A DNA stretch of 64,000 bases from an uncultured Acidimicrobiales bacterium (GCA_937922235.1 CAKZVC010000021.1:62001-126000); one strand, 5' to 3'. Shown: positions 1 through 8,900, numbered from the stretch's first letter. The notes: a model not told the origin generated them from the letters alone. Translations and numbers: made by a program.

Positions 1-2
1 CC

Positions 3-2180
3 GTCGAGCTCGACCTGAGCTCGGCCGAGATCCGCAAGAGCGAAGCCGCAATCGTTGCGCAGCGCTCCGAACTTCACCGTGAAGAGGAGGAGCTCGCCGA
101 GGCCCGCAGCCGTCTGGCTGAAGAGTCCGCCGAGATTGCTGCATTGCAGCTGGCACTCGATGAGAAGCGTTCAACAGTCGAAGAAGAGCGCCTCGAACGC
201 GAGGCGCTAATCGCCGACATCGAGGAAACGAGCGCTGCCGAGCTTGCCGCAGCACGCGACAACGCCGACTTCCGAACCCGCGCCATCGAAGAAGAACAGA
301 GCCGGCTCGATGAGCAGGCCGACCTTCTTGAGAAGCGTCGCCTCGGGCTAGCCGCCGAGGCAGACCAACTCGCAGGTGCTCGAGCCGAACTTGACCAAGA
401 GCGCGACGATATCGAAGCCGAACGCAAGGTTCTGGCCGAACAGTCTGAGGCGATCGACAAGCTCGAAGAAGAACTCCAGGACCGTCAACACGACGTCAAC
501 GAGGCGAATGAACGGGCTGCTGATCTATCCGCCCGTTCCATCGAACTCGACGAGCTTGAACGCGAACTCTTCGACCGGATGACGAAGGCCGAAGAGGCGC
601 AGCGTGAACTCGCCGATCTCGAGGCGACCACCGAAGCGCTCTCTGCTCGCGATGCCGAGCTCGTGCGCGCTGCAGCCGAGCTCGATGCCCGCGAGGCCGA
701 GCTTCTGCAAGCCGTAGCTGAACACGGCGAATGGCAGAATCGCATCGAGCTCGAAGAGCAGCGTCTTGTTGAAGCCGAGGCTGCAGTGGCGCTGCGCGGC
801 GACGAGCTCGATGTCTTGCTCGCTCAGCTAAACGAACGCGCCGAGGGTCTCGAGAGTCGCGCCTCGTCGTTGGACACGCGCGAGGTCGAGCTCGAACGCA
901 TGGCGATGGCGCTTGACGAACAACAGGTTGTTCTGAGCGAACGTGTGCAGGAGCTCGAGAAGCTCCACGACGAGCTTCAGGCTCGCTCCGACGCGCTCGA
1001 TGCCGAGTCGGTTCGCCTCGACGAACGCGATCTCGCGCTTCAGGATCGTAAGAAGGCACAGACCGCCGCCCAGCGCGAACTCGAAGAGCTCGACAACGAG
1101 ATCCTCGAGACGGCGGCAGCCCTCAACCAACAGGTCGAGGAACTTCGCCAGAAGGAGCACGCGCTCGAGGCTCGCGAGCGCGGCTACCAGGCGCGCCGCA
1201 GCGAGATCGCTGAACGGATGGAAAGCCTCGAGGCTGACCGCGAGCAGCTCGAAGCGGCCGAACGCCTCCTCCAGCGCCTCGAGAACGAGCGTGAAGATGT
1301 CGAGAACGAACTTCTCGTATTGGCCAAGCGCCGCGAGGACATCGCTCTTGAACGTGCACGAGTCGCGGCGCTGACCGACGAAATCGACATGACGACTCGC
1401 GAGCTTGAGTCCGAGCACCGACTACTCGACGACGAGCGTTCCGACGTCTCGATTCAGCGATCCTCACTCGCGGGCCAGCGAGAGCGTCTCAACGAGGCCG
1501 AAGCGACGATCAAGGAACGCCGGCGACAGCTCGACGAAGAGCACGACCTGCTCGAAGCTGACGCCGCTCGCCTTCGTGAGCGTCGCCAGTTGCTCATCCG
1601 CGAGCGTGATGGCCTCGACGCCGAGAACGAACAGCTGACCCAACATCGCATGTTGGTGGAAACTGATCAGGCCAATGTCGATGCCGATGCAGCGGCCGTG
1701 GCGACCGACCAGATCGAAACTCGCCGTCAACGCGAAACGATCGTCAAGACGATCGCGGACGTCCAGTCCCGGGCAGAAGCTCTTCGAGCCCGCAACCAAG
1801 ACCTTGATTCAGAAGAACGTCGCATGGACGACAAGCGGGAGAAGCTCGATACCGAGAGTGCAGAGATGGCAGAGCGCCGTCGCCAGCAGGAAGCGGAGAG
1901 TCGCGAGCTGATCGAATACCACGAGCAACTCAACGCAGAACGTACCGAGCTCCTCGAACGTCGCACAGCTGTGTCCCAAGAGCGCGAGCGCCTTGAGCAG
2001 CTGTGGTCGCTCGTCGACGAACACCGCACGACCGCAGCCAAGTTGGCTGAAAGCCTGGTCGAACACGGCGACGTCCTTCACCCCGAATCGGTCATCGATC
2101 TGCGCGAGCAAGCCGACCTCGCCGAACCTGAGCACGCGGACAACGCAGGGCGCGCATCCTCAGACGAATCTTCGCTGTAG
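3..2180 (+). CDS. Giant coiled-coil protein, 5' end outside window
   Basis: The reading frame is open from the first bases of the window, so the true start lies upstream; the visible part is about 725 residues. The translation is almost wholly Glu/Arg/Leu/Ala/Gln/Asp heptad-like sequence with no enzymatic motif, signal peptide or membrane segment, which predicts a long cytoplasmic alpha-helical rod. The last 60 residues leave the rod pattern (LWSLVDEHR, then an acidic tail). The next gene is a paralogue with a matching C-terminal motif. The family resembles filament-forming or SMC-like bacterial coiled coils (Scy, FilP, crescentin type), but I cannot assign it to one; a cytoskeletal or scaffold role is inference only. 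Confidence 0.85.
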   Translation, partial: VELDLSSAEIRKSEAAIVAQRSELHREEEELAEARSRLAEESAEIAALQLALDEKRSTVEEERLEREALIADIEETSAAELAAARDNADFRTRAIEEEQSRLDEQADLLEKRRLGLAAEADQLAGARAELDQERDDIEAERKVLAEQSEAIDKLEEELQDRQHDVNEANERAADLSARSIELDELERELFDRMTKAEEAQRELADLEATTEALSARDAELVRAAAELDAREAELLQAVAEHGEWQNRIELEEQRLVEAEAAVALRGDELDVLLAQLNERAEGLESRASSLDTREVELERMAMALDEQQVVLSERVQELEKLHDELQARSDALDAESVRLDERDLALQDRKKAQTAAQRELEELDNEILETAAALNQQVEELRQKEHALEARERGYQARRSEIAERMESLEADREQLEAAERLLQRLENEREDVENELLVLAKRREDIALERARVAALTDEIDMTTRELESEHRLLDDERSDVSIQRSSLAGQRERLNEAEATIKERRRQLDEEHDLLEADAARLRERRQLLIRERDGLDAENEQLTQHRMLVETDQANVDADAAAVATDQIETRRQRETIVKTIADVQSRAEALRARNQDLDSEERRMDDKREKLDTESAEMAERRRQQEAESRELIEYHEQLNAERTELLERRTAVSQERERLEQLWSLVDEHRTTAAKLAESLVEHGDVLHPESVIDLREQADLAEPEHADNAGRASSDESSL

Positions 2181-2200
2181 GCGGTCGACAATCCAAGGTT

Positions 2201-2234
2201 GGCACGGTTGCGAGATTGTCGCGAAAACCGTGCC
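2201..2234 (+). terminator. Hairpin between the two coiled-coil genes
   Basis: GGCACGGTT at 2201-2209 pairs with AACCGTGCC at 2226-2234, and inside it GCGA pairs with TCGC around a GATTG loop. A weakly T-rich stretch follows. It lies 20 bases after the first gene's stop and is a plausible partial terminator. Its position also argues against a TTG start at 2199 for the next gene, because that would put the hairpin inside the coding region. Confidence 0.5.
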
Positions 2235-2300
2235 GCCCAGATACGTTTCTTTGGTCGCACTTCACCTATGCTCCAAGGCGACACACTTCACGAGAAATTT

Positions 2301-4676
2301 ATGGCTGACGAGACATACGACGACAACGACGGCGGAGAGGGTACCGATCCGGCTGCTGACCTCCGGCGTCTGCGCATCGATCGTTCTGCCGCGTCCCTGG
2401 ACGCCGAGGAAGAACTGCTCTTCACTCGCCAGCAGCAACTCGCCAAGCTCCGTGACCAAATTGAACGCACCCAGGCTGACCAACGTGCCGAGCTCTCCCG
2501 TATTGAAGAAGCACGCACGCAACTGAACCAGCTCGCTGTCGACATCGAGTCACGACGCAACGAGGTCGACGAGTACCGCTCGAAGCTTGCCGAGGCTGAA
2601 GCCGAAGTCAACGAGCGTCGTCGCGCCATCGAACGCGAAAGCGCAACGATTGGTCAGCAGACCGTCGACGCCGAGGCAGAGGCACGTCGTGCCGCTATTG
2701 CTGAGGCCGTCAAGGTCGAGCAAGACGAGATCGACGCAGCCCGCAAGGAGCTCGAAGATCAGCGTTCGGCCATTGCTGCCGAGACCCAAGAGCTCTCCGA
2801 CATGCGTGCGGCGCTCGAGGTCGACCGTGCAACGCTTGAGACGCGTGCCGAGCAGATCGCAACCGATTCGCTCGATGTCGAGGCCCTTGAATCCGAGATC
2901 TCCGATCGTCGGACAGCCATCGAGTCCGAGCATGCTCGCCTCCTCGCCGAGGTTGAAGAGCAGCGCACCACGCTCGAAACCGAGATCACGACGCAAAAGG
3001 ACGAGCTTGCTCGCCGGCGCGCCGAGCTCGATGCCGAACAAGAGAAGCTTGACGACCTCGATCAGGCGCTGAGCAACGAAAACGAGGGCCTCGCAGAACT
3101 GCGTGCGGCTCGCGCCGAGGCCGAAACCGAGCGAGAAGCGCTCGCCGAGGAAGAAGCTGAACTTACTGAAGCCCGCAAGCGGGTCGAAGCCGCCGCTGAA
3201 GAACTCGCCGAAACCCGCACCCGTATGCAGGACGAGGCCAAGGCGCTCGAGCGCGGCGACGATGAGTCAGACGACGCAAAGACGTACACGAAGCTTGTCC
3301 TCAGCGAAACCGAAATGGCCGAGCGGGCCAAGGAACTTGAGGCCCGCACCGCTGCACTCCAGGCTGATGAGGACGACTTCGCCGACCGCAAGAAGGCGCT
3401 CGAGGCCAAAGAAGCCGATATTGCCGCAGCCCACCGCGAGGCAATCTCTGCGCTCGAAGCCGACTTTGAGGCCGAGCGCGAGCGCCTAACTACCGAGAAC
3501 AAGGACCGTCTCGACGAGCTCGGCGTACTCGAAGCACAGAATGCCGACCTCGAGGCTCGCCAGTCTGAACTCGACTCAAAGCAAGAAGTACTCGCTGCGG
3601 TCGACAGCGATCTCAGCGCGGTGGCCTCCACGCTCGAAGAACGCGCTGCGGTCATCGAGGCCCGTGAAGCCGAAATCGCCGAGCTCGAAAAGGCGTCGGA
3701 AGCTCGTAAGGCTGTCCTCGATGAGGAAGCCGCTTCACTCGACACTCTCGAAGCCGAACTCGGCGAGCGTCGCTCGACTCTCACGACCGAGCAGGCGCTT
3801 GTCGAAGAGGGCAAGGTCGAGATCGCCGAAGTTCAAGAGCGCATGGCGTCGCTTGCGGCCGAACGCGAACAGCTCGATCTCGACGCTGCGTTGTTGTCTC
3901 GCCAGCGGGCCCAGATCGAACACGAGCGGGCACAGCTTGCTGGTTCGGGTGCTGAACTCGATGACCAGCGAATCATGGTCGCCGAACAGCGCGAACATCT
4001 CGATGCTGAGCACGAGCTTCTCGATCAGCAGCGTGAGGCGCTTGCCGAACAGCGTCGCCAGCTGAACGAACAGAACGAGTTCATTGCTCGCCAGCAGAAC
4101 CAGCTGATCGAGCGTCGTCGTCAGCTCGACGAAGAGGACGACATTCTCGACGAGCGGGCTAAGCAGTACGAGCGTGACCGCACCGTGCTCGATGACAAGC
4201 TTGAATCCTTTGCGAAGCAGCAGACCGACTTCGAAGCTGCTGAAAGCCGAGCCGAGGCCGAAGCCGCCCAGCTCAACGAATTCCGTGCCGAAACCAACAT
4301 GCGCCGCGAGGCGTTGAAGGGTGAAGAGGCCGAACTCCGCAAGCTCGCCGCAATCGTGGCCGAGCGGCGTGAAACGATCAACCAGCAGCAGCTTGAGTTC
4401 GACCGCAAGGAAACCGAGATCGCTGCTGACACTGGTCGCCTTGACTCGCTCCGAGCCGACAACGCCGAAGAGAAGAAGCGCATCGAAGCCGAACGCATTC
4501 ACCTCGACGAGGTCCGCAAGCGGCTCGCTGCCGAAGAGCGCTCACTCGATGATGAGCGTGCTCGCATCGCCGAGATGTGGGCCCTGGTCAACCGTCACCG
4601 GGAACAGGCTCGCCAGATCATTACGGCACTAGGCCCAGAGAGCCTCAGCGAAGCACCAAACCTCGACGCCGGCTGA
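2301..4676 (+). CDS. Giant coiled-coil protein, tandem paralogue
   Basis: About 791 residues from the ATG at 2301 (begins MADETYDDNDGG); the frame stays open back to a TTG at 2199 and an ATG at 2268, but the start after the hairpin is preferred. After an acidic N-terminal 25 residues the protein is one continuous coiled coil rich in Glu, Ala, Arg and Leu, with many AEREQL/LDEER-type units. It ends with EMWALVNRHREQ, which matches LWSLVDEHR of the upstream gene, so the two are tandem duplicates. No catalytic motif, signal peptide or membrane span is seen. A structural or scaffold role in the cytoplasm is inferred from architecture alone. The stop codon sits inside the first unit of the following tandem repeat. 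Confidence 0.85.
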   Translation: MADETYDDNDGGEGTDPAADLRRLRIDRSAASLDAEEELLFTRQQQLAKLRDQIERTQADQRAELSRIEEARTQLNQLAVDIESRRNEVDEYRSKLAEAEAEVNERRRAIERESATIGQQTVDAEAEARRAAIAEAVKVEQDEIDAARKELEDQRSAIAAETQELSDMRAALEVDRATLETRAEQIATDSLDVEALESEISDRRTAIESEHARLLAEVEEQRTTLETEITTQKDELARRRAELDAEQEKLDDLDQALSNENEGLAELRAARAEAETEREALAEEEAELTEARKRVEAAAEELAETRTRMQDEAKALERGDDESDDAKTYTKLVLSETEMAERAKELEARTAALQADEDDFADRKKALEAKEADIAAAHREAISALEADFEAERERLTTENKDRLDELGVLEAQNADLEARQSELDSKQEVLAAVDSDLSAVASTLEERAAVIEAREAEIAELEKASEARKAVLDEEAASLDTLEAELGERRSTLTTEQALVEEGKVEIAEVQERMASLAAEREQLDLDAALLSRQRAQIEHERAQLAGSGAELDDQRIMVAEQREHLDAEHELLDQQREALAEQRRQLNEQNEFIARQQNQLIERRRQLDEEDDILDERAKQYERDRTVLDDKLESFAKQQTDFEAAESRAEAEAAQLNEFRAETNMRREALKGEEAELRKLAAIVAERRETINQQQLEFDRKETEIAADTGRLDSLRADNAEEKKRIEAERIHLDEVRKRLAAEERSLDDERARIAEMWALVNRHREQARQIITALGPESLSEAPNLDAG

Positions 4677-4790
4677 TTTTCGCAGCTGTCGCAATCCAAG
4701 CCCTAGCGGGCTTTCGATGCTCGGCTGATTTTCGCAGCTGTCGCAATCCAAGCCCTAGCGGGCTTTCGATGCTCGGCTGATTTTCGCAGC
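4671..4790 (+). repeat. Tandem repeat, 52-bp unit, two copies plus partial third
   Basis: Identical 52-base units start at 4671 and 4723, with a truncated third copy at 4775-4790. Each begins GGCTGATTTTCGCAGC. The unit contains GCTGTCGCAATCC and TCGATGCTC, which are also found in the repeat modules near 15270 and 24130, so this is a local amplification of a dispersed family. The first copy carries the stop codon of the upstream gene. Confidence 0.9.
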
Positions 4791-4807
4791 CAACATTCAA
4801 CGTCCGT

Positions 4808-4962
4808 CGACGTTTGGAGCGCAGCGACAAACTCGAGTTCGAGGAAGCCCGACAGGGCTGAGTCGATACCGTGGGCTGCGACGTTTGGAGCGCAGCGACA
4901 AACTCGAGTTCGAGGAAGCCCGACAGGGCTGAGTCGATACCCCGACAGGGCTGAGTCGATAC
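4808..4962 (+). repeat. Tandem repeat, 63-bp unit, two copies plus partial third
   Basis: A 63-base unit beginning CGACGTTTGGAGCGCAGCG occupies 4808-4870 and recurs at 4879-4941. A third fragment of about 22 bases (CCGACAGGGCTGAGTCGATA core) follows at 4941-4962. The array fills the gap between two convergent genes and stops 2 bases before the lipoprotein stop codon. No ORF is supported here. Confidence 0.9.
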
Positions 4963-4964
4963 GG

Positions 4965-5303
4965 CTAGCCGTTGTTGATGTCTTCGGGACCCTTGGCGCA
5001 CGGCAACGTGATGTTCTCGATCAGACGTCGATCTTCGTTAATGAGCGACCCAGGATCGTCCTTGAGCTTCTCGTCGAGTATGAGAAAGTCCTCGAAGGTT
5101 TTGACCGAGGCGAAGGTGTAGAAGGCGCACTGACAAAAGCCCTCTTCCTGCTCCCCCTCAAGGGCACCCTCACATGCAGCAACGAACTGCTTCTCGACGC
5201 GACCGTCTTGGTCGGCGTAGGACGAAGGGACACCGGCGCTGGTGCATGCAGCGGTAAAGAGCGCCAGGGCGACAAGGAGAAGTGGGAAACGTCGAAACAT
5301 CAC
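4965..5303 (-). CDS. Small predicted lipoprotein
   Basis: 112 residues. The N-terminus has Arg-Arg, a hydrophobic stretch at about residues 7-17 and a lipobox FTAAC with Cys20, so it is predicted to be lipid-anchored on the outer face of the membrane. The mature part has a Cys cluster (FCQCAF) and no family I recognise. It starts 5 bases after the uracil-DNA glycosylase stop on the same strand, so the two are probably co-transcribed. Its function is unknown. A second ATG directly follows the first, so the start may shift by one codon. Confidence 0.8.
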   Translation of the reverse strand: MMFRRFPLLLVALALFTAACTSAGVPSSYADQDGRVEKQFVAACEGALEGEQEEGFCQCAFYTFASVKTFEDFLILDEKLKDDPGSLINEDRRLIENITLPCAKGPEDINNG

Positions 5304-5308
5304 GGCCT

Positions 5309-5983
5309 TTACGCTAGCGGCGAGGCGGCCAGCTGTTGCGCACGTTCAAATATCTTGTCGAGCATCGGCTCGGTCAGCCGCCCAGTGAACGTGTTCTGTT
5401 GAGACACGTGATAGCTACACAGGAGCGTCAGTTGATTACTGATCGGCACCTCAACACCGTGCCCGAACTTCGGTCGCGGCGAGATGTCGAAATGCCGGGC
5501 AACGGCGCTGGCTCCAATGCCTCCGAGCGCGACGAGAACCCGCAGGTTCGTCAGTGCCGCAAGCTCGTCGCCGAAGAACTTGCTGCGACAGCGGTTCTGT
5601 TCGTTGGCTGTTGGCTTGTTGTCCGGCGGCGCACATTTCACGGCCGACGTCACCCAGACGTTGTTCAGTTCAAGCCCGTCGTCGATCGATACCGATTCCG
5701 CCTGGTTCGCCAACCCCGCGTTGTGCAGGCCGCGATAGAGCCAGTCACCAGATCGGTCACCGGTAAACATGCGCCCAGTTCGATTTGCCCCATGGGCTGC
5801 GGGGGCCAACCCAACGACGGCGATCTGTGCATTTGGGTCACCGAATCCGGGCACCGGCTTACCCCAATAGGTCTCGTCGGCATAGGCCGCCCGTTTCTCT
5901 ACTGCCACGGTCTCACACCACGTGATCAGGCGCGGACACGCTCGGCAGGATGCAACTTCGTCGTTGAGCGTCAACAGGTCCAT
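5309..5983 (-). CDS. Uracil-DNA glycosylase, family 5 (UdgB type)
   Basis: Removes uracil and other deaminated bases from DNA to start base-excision repair. The motif GLAPAAHGANRTGRMFTGD is the family 5 (UDGb) motif A, in which the usual catalytic Asp/Asn is absent, as is typical of that family. The N-terminal CRAC pair and later Cys residues (VKCAPP, NRC) fit the family's 4Fe-4S ligands. The length, 224 residues, is normal. I chose the ATG at 5983 (MDLLTLND); a TTG three codons upstream (5992) is possible. It heads a two-gene unit with the lipoprotein and diverges from the phosphatase gene at 6018. Confidence 0.9.
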   Translation of the reverse strand: MDLLTLNDEVASCRACPRLITWCETVAVEKRAAYADETYWGKPVPGFGDPNAQIAVVGLAPAAHGANRTGRMFTGDRSGDWLYRGLHNAGLANQAESVSIDDGLELNNVWVTSAVKCAPPDNKPTANEQNRCRSKFFGDELAALTNLRVLVALGGIGASAVARHFDISPRPKFGHGVEVPISNQLTLLCSYHVSQQNTFTGRLTEPMLDKIFERAQQLAASPLA

Positions 5984-6017
5984 CGCTCGCAAGGTAGTGG
6001 CGCTAGCGTGATTTGCA

Positions 6018-6662
6018 ATGGCAAAGAAGAACCCACCCGCACCGACCGTCGTGTTGTTTGTCCGACATGGTCAAACTCCCACCACCGGCAAGAAGCTCCC
6101 TGGACGCGCCCCCGGGCTTCATCTGGCCGAAACTGGCGTGGCTCAAGCCGAACGCGCCGGCGAACGGATCGCCGCACTTGGCAAGGCCACGGCGGTCTAC
6201 GCCTCCCCAATGGAGCGCACCCAAGAGACCGCCGCACCCATTGCAAAGGCATGCAAACTTCGCGTACGCACGCACAAGGGCCTGATCGAGGCCGACTTCG
6301 GCCAGTGGACGGGCAAAAACCTTTCGGCACTCCGCAAGCTTCCCGAGTGGACAACCGTGCAGCGATACCCGAGCGGATTCCGCTTTCCCGGCGGCGAGTC
6401 ATTTCCTGAAATGCAGACCCGCATGACCGGTGCGGTCGGCGAGCTTGTGGCCAAGCACCCCGGTGAGACAATCGTGGCTGTCTCCCACGCCGACACGATC
6501 AAGGCAGCGATTGCCGACGCAGCTGGCACTCCACTCGATCTGTTTCAACGAATCGTGGTTTCTCCCTGTTCAATAAGTGCGGTGATGTACACCACAAGCG
6601 GACCGATCGTGCTCAGCGTGAACTCGACCGGCGACGACCTCTCGACCCTGGTGCCAAGCTGA
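6018..6662 (+). CDS. Histidine phosphatase, MSMEG_4193 family
   Basis: 214 residues of the histidine phosphatase (phosphoglycerate mutase-like) superfamily. The catalytic signature VRHGQTP lies near residue 15, the second Arg is in SPMERTQET, the acidic residue in EADFGQW, and the second catalytic His in VSHADTIK. The substrate is unknown. It is followed after 2 bases by a DUF3090 gene and then an SCO1664-family gene. This trio is conserved across actinobacteria, which argues for a shared pathway, but no reaction has been established to my knowledge. Confidence 0.9.
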   Translation: MAKKNPPAPTVVLFVRHGQTPTTGKKLPGRAPGLHLAETGVAQAERAGERIAALGKATAVYASPMERTQETAAPIAKACKLRVRTHKGLIEADFGQWTGKNLSALRKLPEWTTVQRYPSGFRFPGGESFPEMQTRMTGAVGELVAKHPGETIVAVSHADTIKAAIADAAGTPLDLFQRIVVSPCSISAVMYTTSGPIVLSVNSTGDDLSTLVPS

Positions 6663-6664
6663 CA

Positions 6665-7150
6665 ATGGACTTCGATATCGGACACGTTGACTCGTTCACA
6701 ACCGGAACGGTCGGGCCCAAGGGTCAACGCACCTTCTACCTTCAGGCCACCTCGGGAGCGACGACGGTGTCACTCAAGCTTGAGAAGCAGCAGGTCATGG
6801 CGATGGCCGAGCACCTCGCCTCACTCCTCGAAGATCTGCCTGAGGTCGATGCCAACGAATGGACTTCGGCTCCCAGCCTTGTCGAGCCAGTCGAAACCAT
6901 GTGGGTGATCGGCGCAATGGGCGCAATGTATGACTCGACCTCGGACAATGTCGTCGTCATGGCAGAAGAGATCGTCGAAGACCCTGAGGCTGAAGAAGCT
7001 GCAACGGCGACCTTCCGCATTGGCCGAGGACAGACGTTGGCGTTCATCGAGCGCGCACACGAAGTCGTCGAAGCAGGCCGACCACCATGTCAGTGGTGTT
7101 CACGCCCACTCAACTACGGCGAAGACGGGTTCTGCCCTTGTTGGAACTGA
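6665..7150 (+). CDS. DUF3090 family protein
   Basis: 161 residues. Recognised as the actinobacterial DUF3090 family from its beta-rich N-terminal half (FYLQATSGATTVSLKLEKQQ) and its C-terminal Cys motif CQWCSRP followed by FCPCW. That last motif looks like a small metal-binding knuckle. No catalytic site is evident. It is the middle gene of the three-gene operon with the phosphatase and the kinase-like protein, with gaps of 2 and 6 bases. Confidence 0.88.
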   Translation: MDFDIGHVDSFTTGTVGPKGQRTFYLQATSGATTVSLKLEKQQVMAMAEHLASLLEDLPEVDANEWTSAPSLVEPVETMWVIGAMGAMYDSTSDNVVVMAEEIVEDPEAEEAATATFRIGRGQTLAFIERAHEVVEAGRPPCQWCSRPLNYGEDGFCPCWN

Positions 7151-7156
7151 TCGTCG

Positions 7157-7945
7157 ATGACTGACGACCATCCACCAGGTCACGATTCAGACCCGGACGA
7201 AGACGAGGCGGAGAATCCGTTCCGACCTCGCCCTCCCCTGCCAACAGCCGAGGCCCTCAAGATTCTCGCAACCGCCGACATCGAAGTGCTTGGTCGGATG
7301 CCGTACAGCTCAAACGCGACTTTCCTTGTCGACCTCAACGTTGACGGCGAGTACCCAGCGCAGGCGATCTATAAGCCTGAGCGCGGCGAGCAGCCGTTGT
7401 GGGATTTTCCAGGCTCGCTGTTCATGCGCGAGATCGCGGCCTATCTACTTTCTGAGCAGCTCGGGTGGGGTCATGTGCCTCCAACAATCGAGGTCGATGG
7501 ACCAGCGGGCATTGGTTCGCTACAGCTGTTCATTCCCGCAAAGTTCGAAGAGCACTACTTCACGTTGCTCGATGACGAGCAGTTCCATCCGGCCTTCCGC
7601 GAGATCTGTGCCTTCGACTTCGTTGCAAACAACACCGACCGGAAAGCTGGCCATATTCTGCTGGCCGAGTCGAATGACGAGCTCTGGTGCATCGATAATT
7701 CGCTCTGTTTCCATCAGGAGTTCAAGCTGCGCACCGTCGTCTGGGACTTCGCCAGCGAGCAGCTGCCCACCCACGTATCCGAGAGCCTTGAGGAGTTCCT
7801 CGACGACGGCCTCGATCCGGCCCTCAGCGAGCTTCTGACGCCATTTGAGCGTGATGCAACGCTGACTCGGGCTCGGGCCCTCTTCCAAAATGGCGAGTTC
7901 CCCACCGACCCCACAGGCCGCCGCTACCCCTGGCCCATGGTCTAA
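7157..7945 (+). CDS. SCO1664 family kinase-like protein
   Basis: 262 residues with an acidic, Pro-rich N-terminus. The core resembles a divergent phosphatidylinositol 3/4-kinase or HipA-like fold: AIYKPERGEQPLWDFP resembles a nucleotide-loop region with its Lys, VANNTDRKAGHIL a catalytic loop with the N-x-D pattern, and CIDNSLCFH a metal-binding Asp. Its substrate is unknown. It is the third gene of the conserved trio. The stop codon is followed within 2 bases by a large palindrome that probably terminates the operon. Confidence 0.88.
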   Translation: MTDDHPPGHDSDPDEDEAENPFRPRPPLPTAEALKILATADIEVLGRMPYSSNATFLVDLNVDGEYPAQAIYKPERGEQPLWDFPGSLFMREIAAYLLSEQLGWGHVPPTIEVDGPAGIGSLQLFIPAKFEEHYFTLLDDEQFHPAFREICAFDFVANNTDRKAGHILLAESNDELWCIDNSLCFHQEFKLRTVVWDFASEQLPTHVSESLEEFLDDGLDPALSELLTPFERDATLTRARALFQNGEFPTDPTGRRYPWPMV

Positions 7946-7947
7946 CC

Positions 7948-8000
7948 CACAAATTTGAGCCGTTAGGTACGCCGGGCGTACTTAGCGGTTCAAATTTGTG
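7948..8000. repeat. Large palindrome 1 flanking the DUF559 gene
   Basis: 26-base arms (7948-7973 and 7975-8000) surround one central base. The arms begin CACAAATTTGAGCCGTTAGG. Read as plus-strand RNA the three imperfect pairs are all G-U, so a continuous 26-bp stem can form; on the minus strand they become C-A mismatches. The right arm encodes the last codons and stop of the DUF559 gene. It is closely related to the palindrome at 8939-8989. Confidence 0.9.
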
Positions 8001-8896
8001 AGCATGGAGCGGACAGTGCGGACCAGTTGCTGTGGAGAGTCGACGTAGTCAGACCAGGTAAAGGTGAGGACGGTCCAGCCTGCTAGCTGTAGTGCGTTCT
8101 TCCGGCGCGGGTCGCCAACGAACGACTCGTGATTGAAGTGGTAGCGCACGCTGTCGAGCTCGATCGCCAGTCGTGCGTCGGGGTAGGCCAGATCAACCCT
8201 ACCGATCAAGTGTCCGTCGATTCCGCGTACCTCGTGCTCGTACGCCGGCCGCCCGAGGCCAGCATCTTCGAGGAGGGTTCCGACCATTCGATTCCATCGG
8301 CTATCGGGGACCCGTCGATCGCCGTAGCGCTCGTCGAGGAACAGTCGAAGCTTGCCAGTTCCGTTCCGCCCCTTCGCGGCGTGACGAATGTAGACGTCAT
8401 AGAGGTCCGGCCAATCGAGAACCTTCGAACGAATGGCCGCATCTACGAGATGACCAAGTTCCGTTCGGGAGTAGACACCAGCGCAGTCCAAGACAGTCCT
8501 CGCCGGACCAGTAACCGCGACTTCGTCTATCTCGTGTTCGTCGACCAGATCGAATTGCTTCGACCGATGAACCACGGCTGTCGAAATTCTTGTGCGCCGC
8601 CTATACGCAATCGTTGCTTCGATGATCTCTGGCTGGCGTTCATCAAAGCCCCACAAGTACGCAGCAGCTCGATGGCTAATCACCCCCTTCGCGGAGAGGG
8701 ATAGGGCCCGTGCGTCACCAATCCACGATGGCGGCACTGCAGTCAGTTGATACACCCGTGGGTACGGACGACTCAGAAGTCCGGAGGCGAACCGCCGTTT
8801 CACCTGAGCGTCAGATAGTCCAACCCCGTTGAGTTCATCGAGTGACAACACGCCATGGTGCGCGGCAAATGCCGAAAATTGTTCGGTAGAAAACAC
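7982..8896 (-). CDS. AbiEi-like antitoxin N-domain fused to DUF559 nuclease-like domain
   Basis: 304 residues. The N-terminal 60 residues (AAHHGVLSLDELNGVGLS, then RPYPRVYQL) match the winged-helix domain of type IV AbiEi-family antitoxins. The C-terminal region (about 200-300) is a DUF559/VSR-like endonuclease fold with GRVDLAYPD and LAIELDSVRYH supplying the D and E residues of a PD-(D/E)xK-type site. No toxin gene is adjacent. Such orphan proteins are common in actinobacteria and their role is not established. The start is a GTG placed directly after a strong hairpin that contains the only Shine-Dalgarno-like sequence. The gene stands alone between two related palindromes, like a cassette. 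Confidence 0.85.
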   Translation of the reverse strand: MFSTEQFSAFAAHHGVLSLDELNGVGLSDAQVKRRFASGLLSRPYPRVYQLTAVPPSWIGDARALSLSAKGVISHRAAAYLWGFDERQPEIIEATIAYRRRTRISTAVVHRSKQFDLVDEHEIDEVAVTGPARTVLDCAGVYSRTELGHLVDAAIRSKVLDWPDLYDVYIRHAAKGRNGTGKLRLFLDERYGDRRVPDSRWNRMVGTLLEDAGLGRPAYEHEVRGIDGHLIGRVDLAYPDARLAIELDSVRYHFNHESFVGDPRRKNALQLAGWTVLTFTWSDYVDSPQQLVRTVRSMLTNLNR

Positions 8897-8900
8897 AAAA

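Noticed and set aside
3062..3814. Ser/Ala-rich minus-strand frame
   Set aside because: Antisense of the coiled-coil gene; the composition is only a reflection of Glu/Arg/Leu codons.
4671..4962. CRISPR array
   Set aside because: Units are long and directly abutting or with 8-base gaps, no regular spacers, no cas genes.
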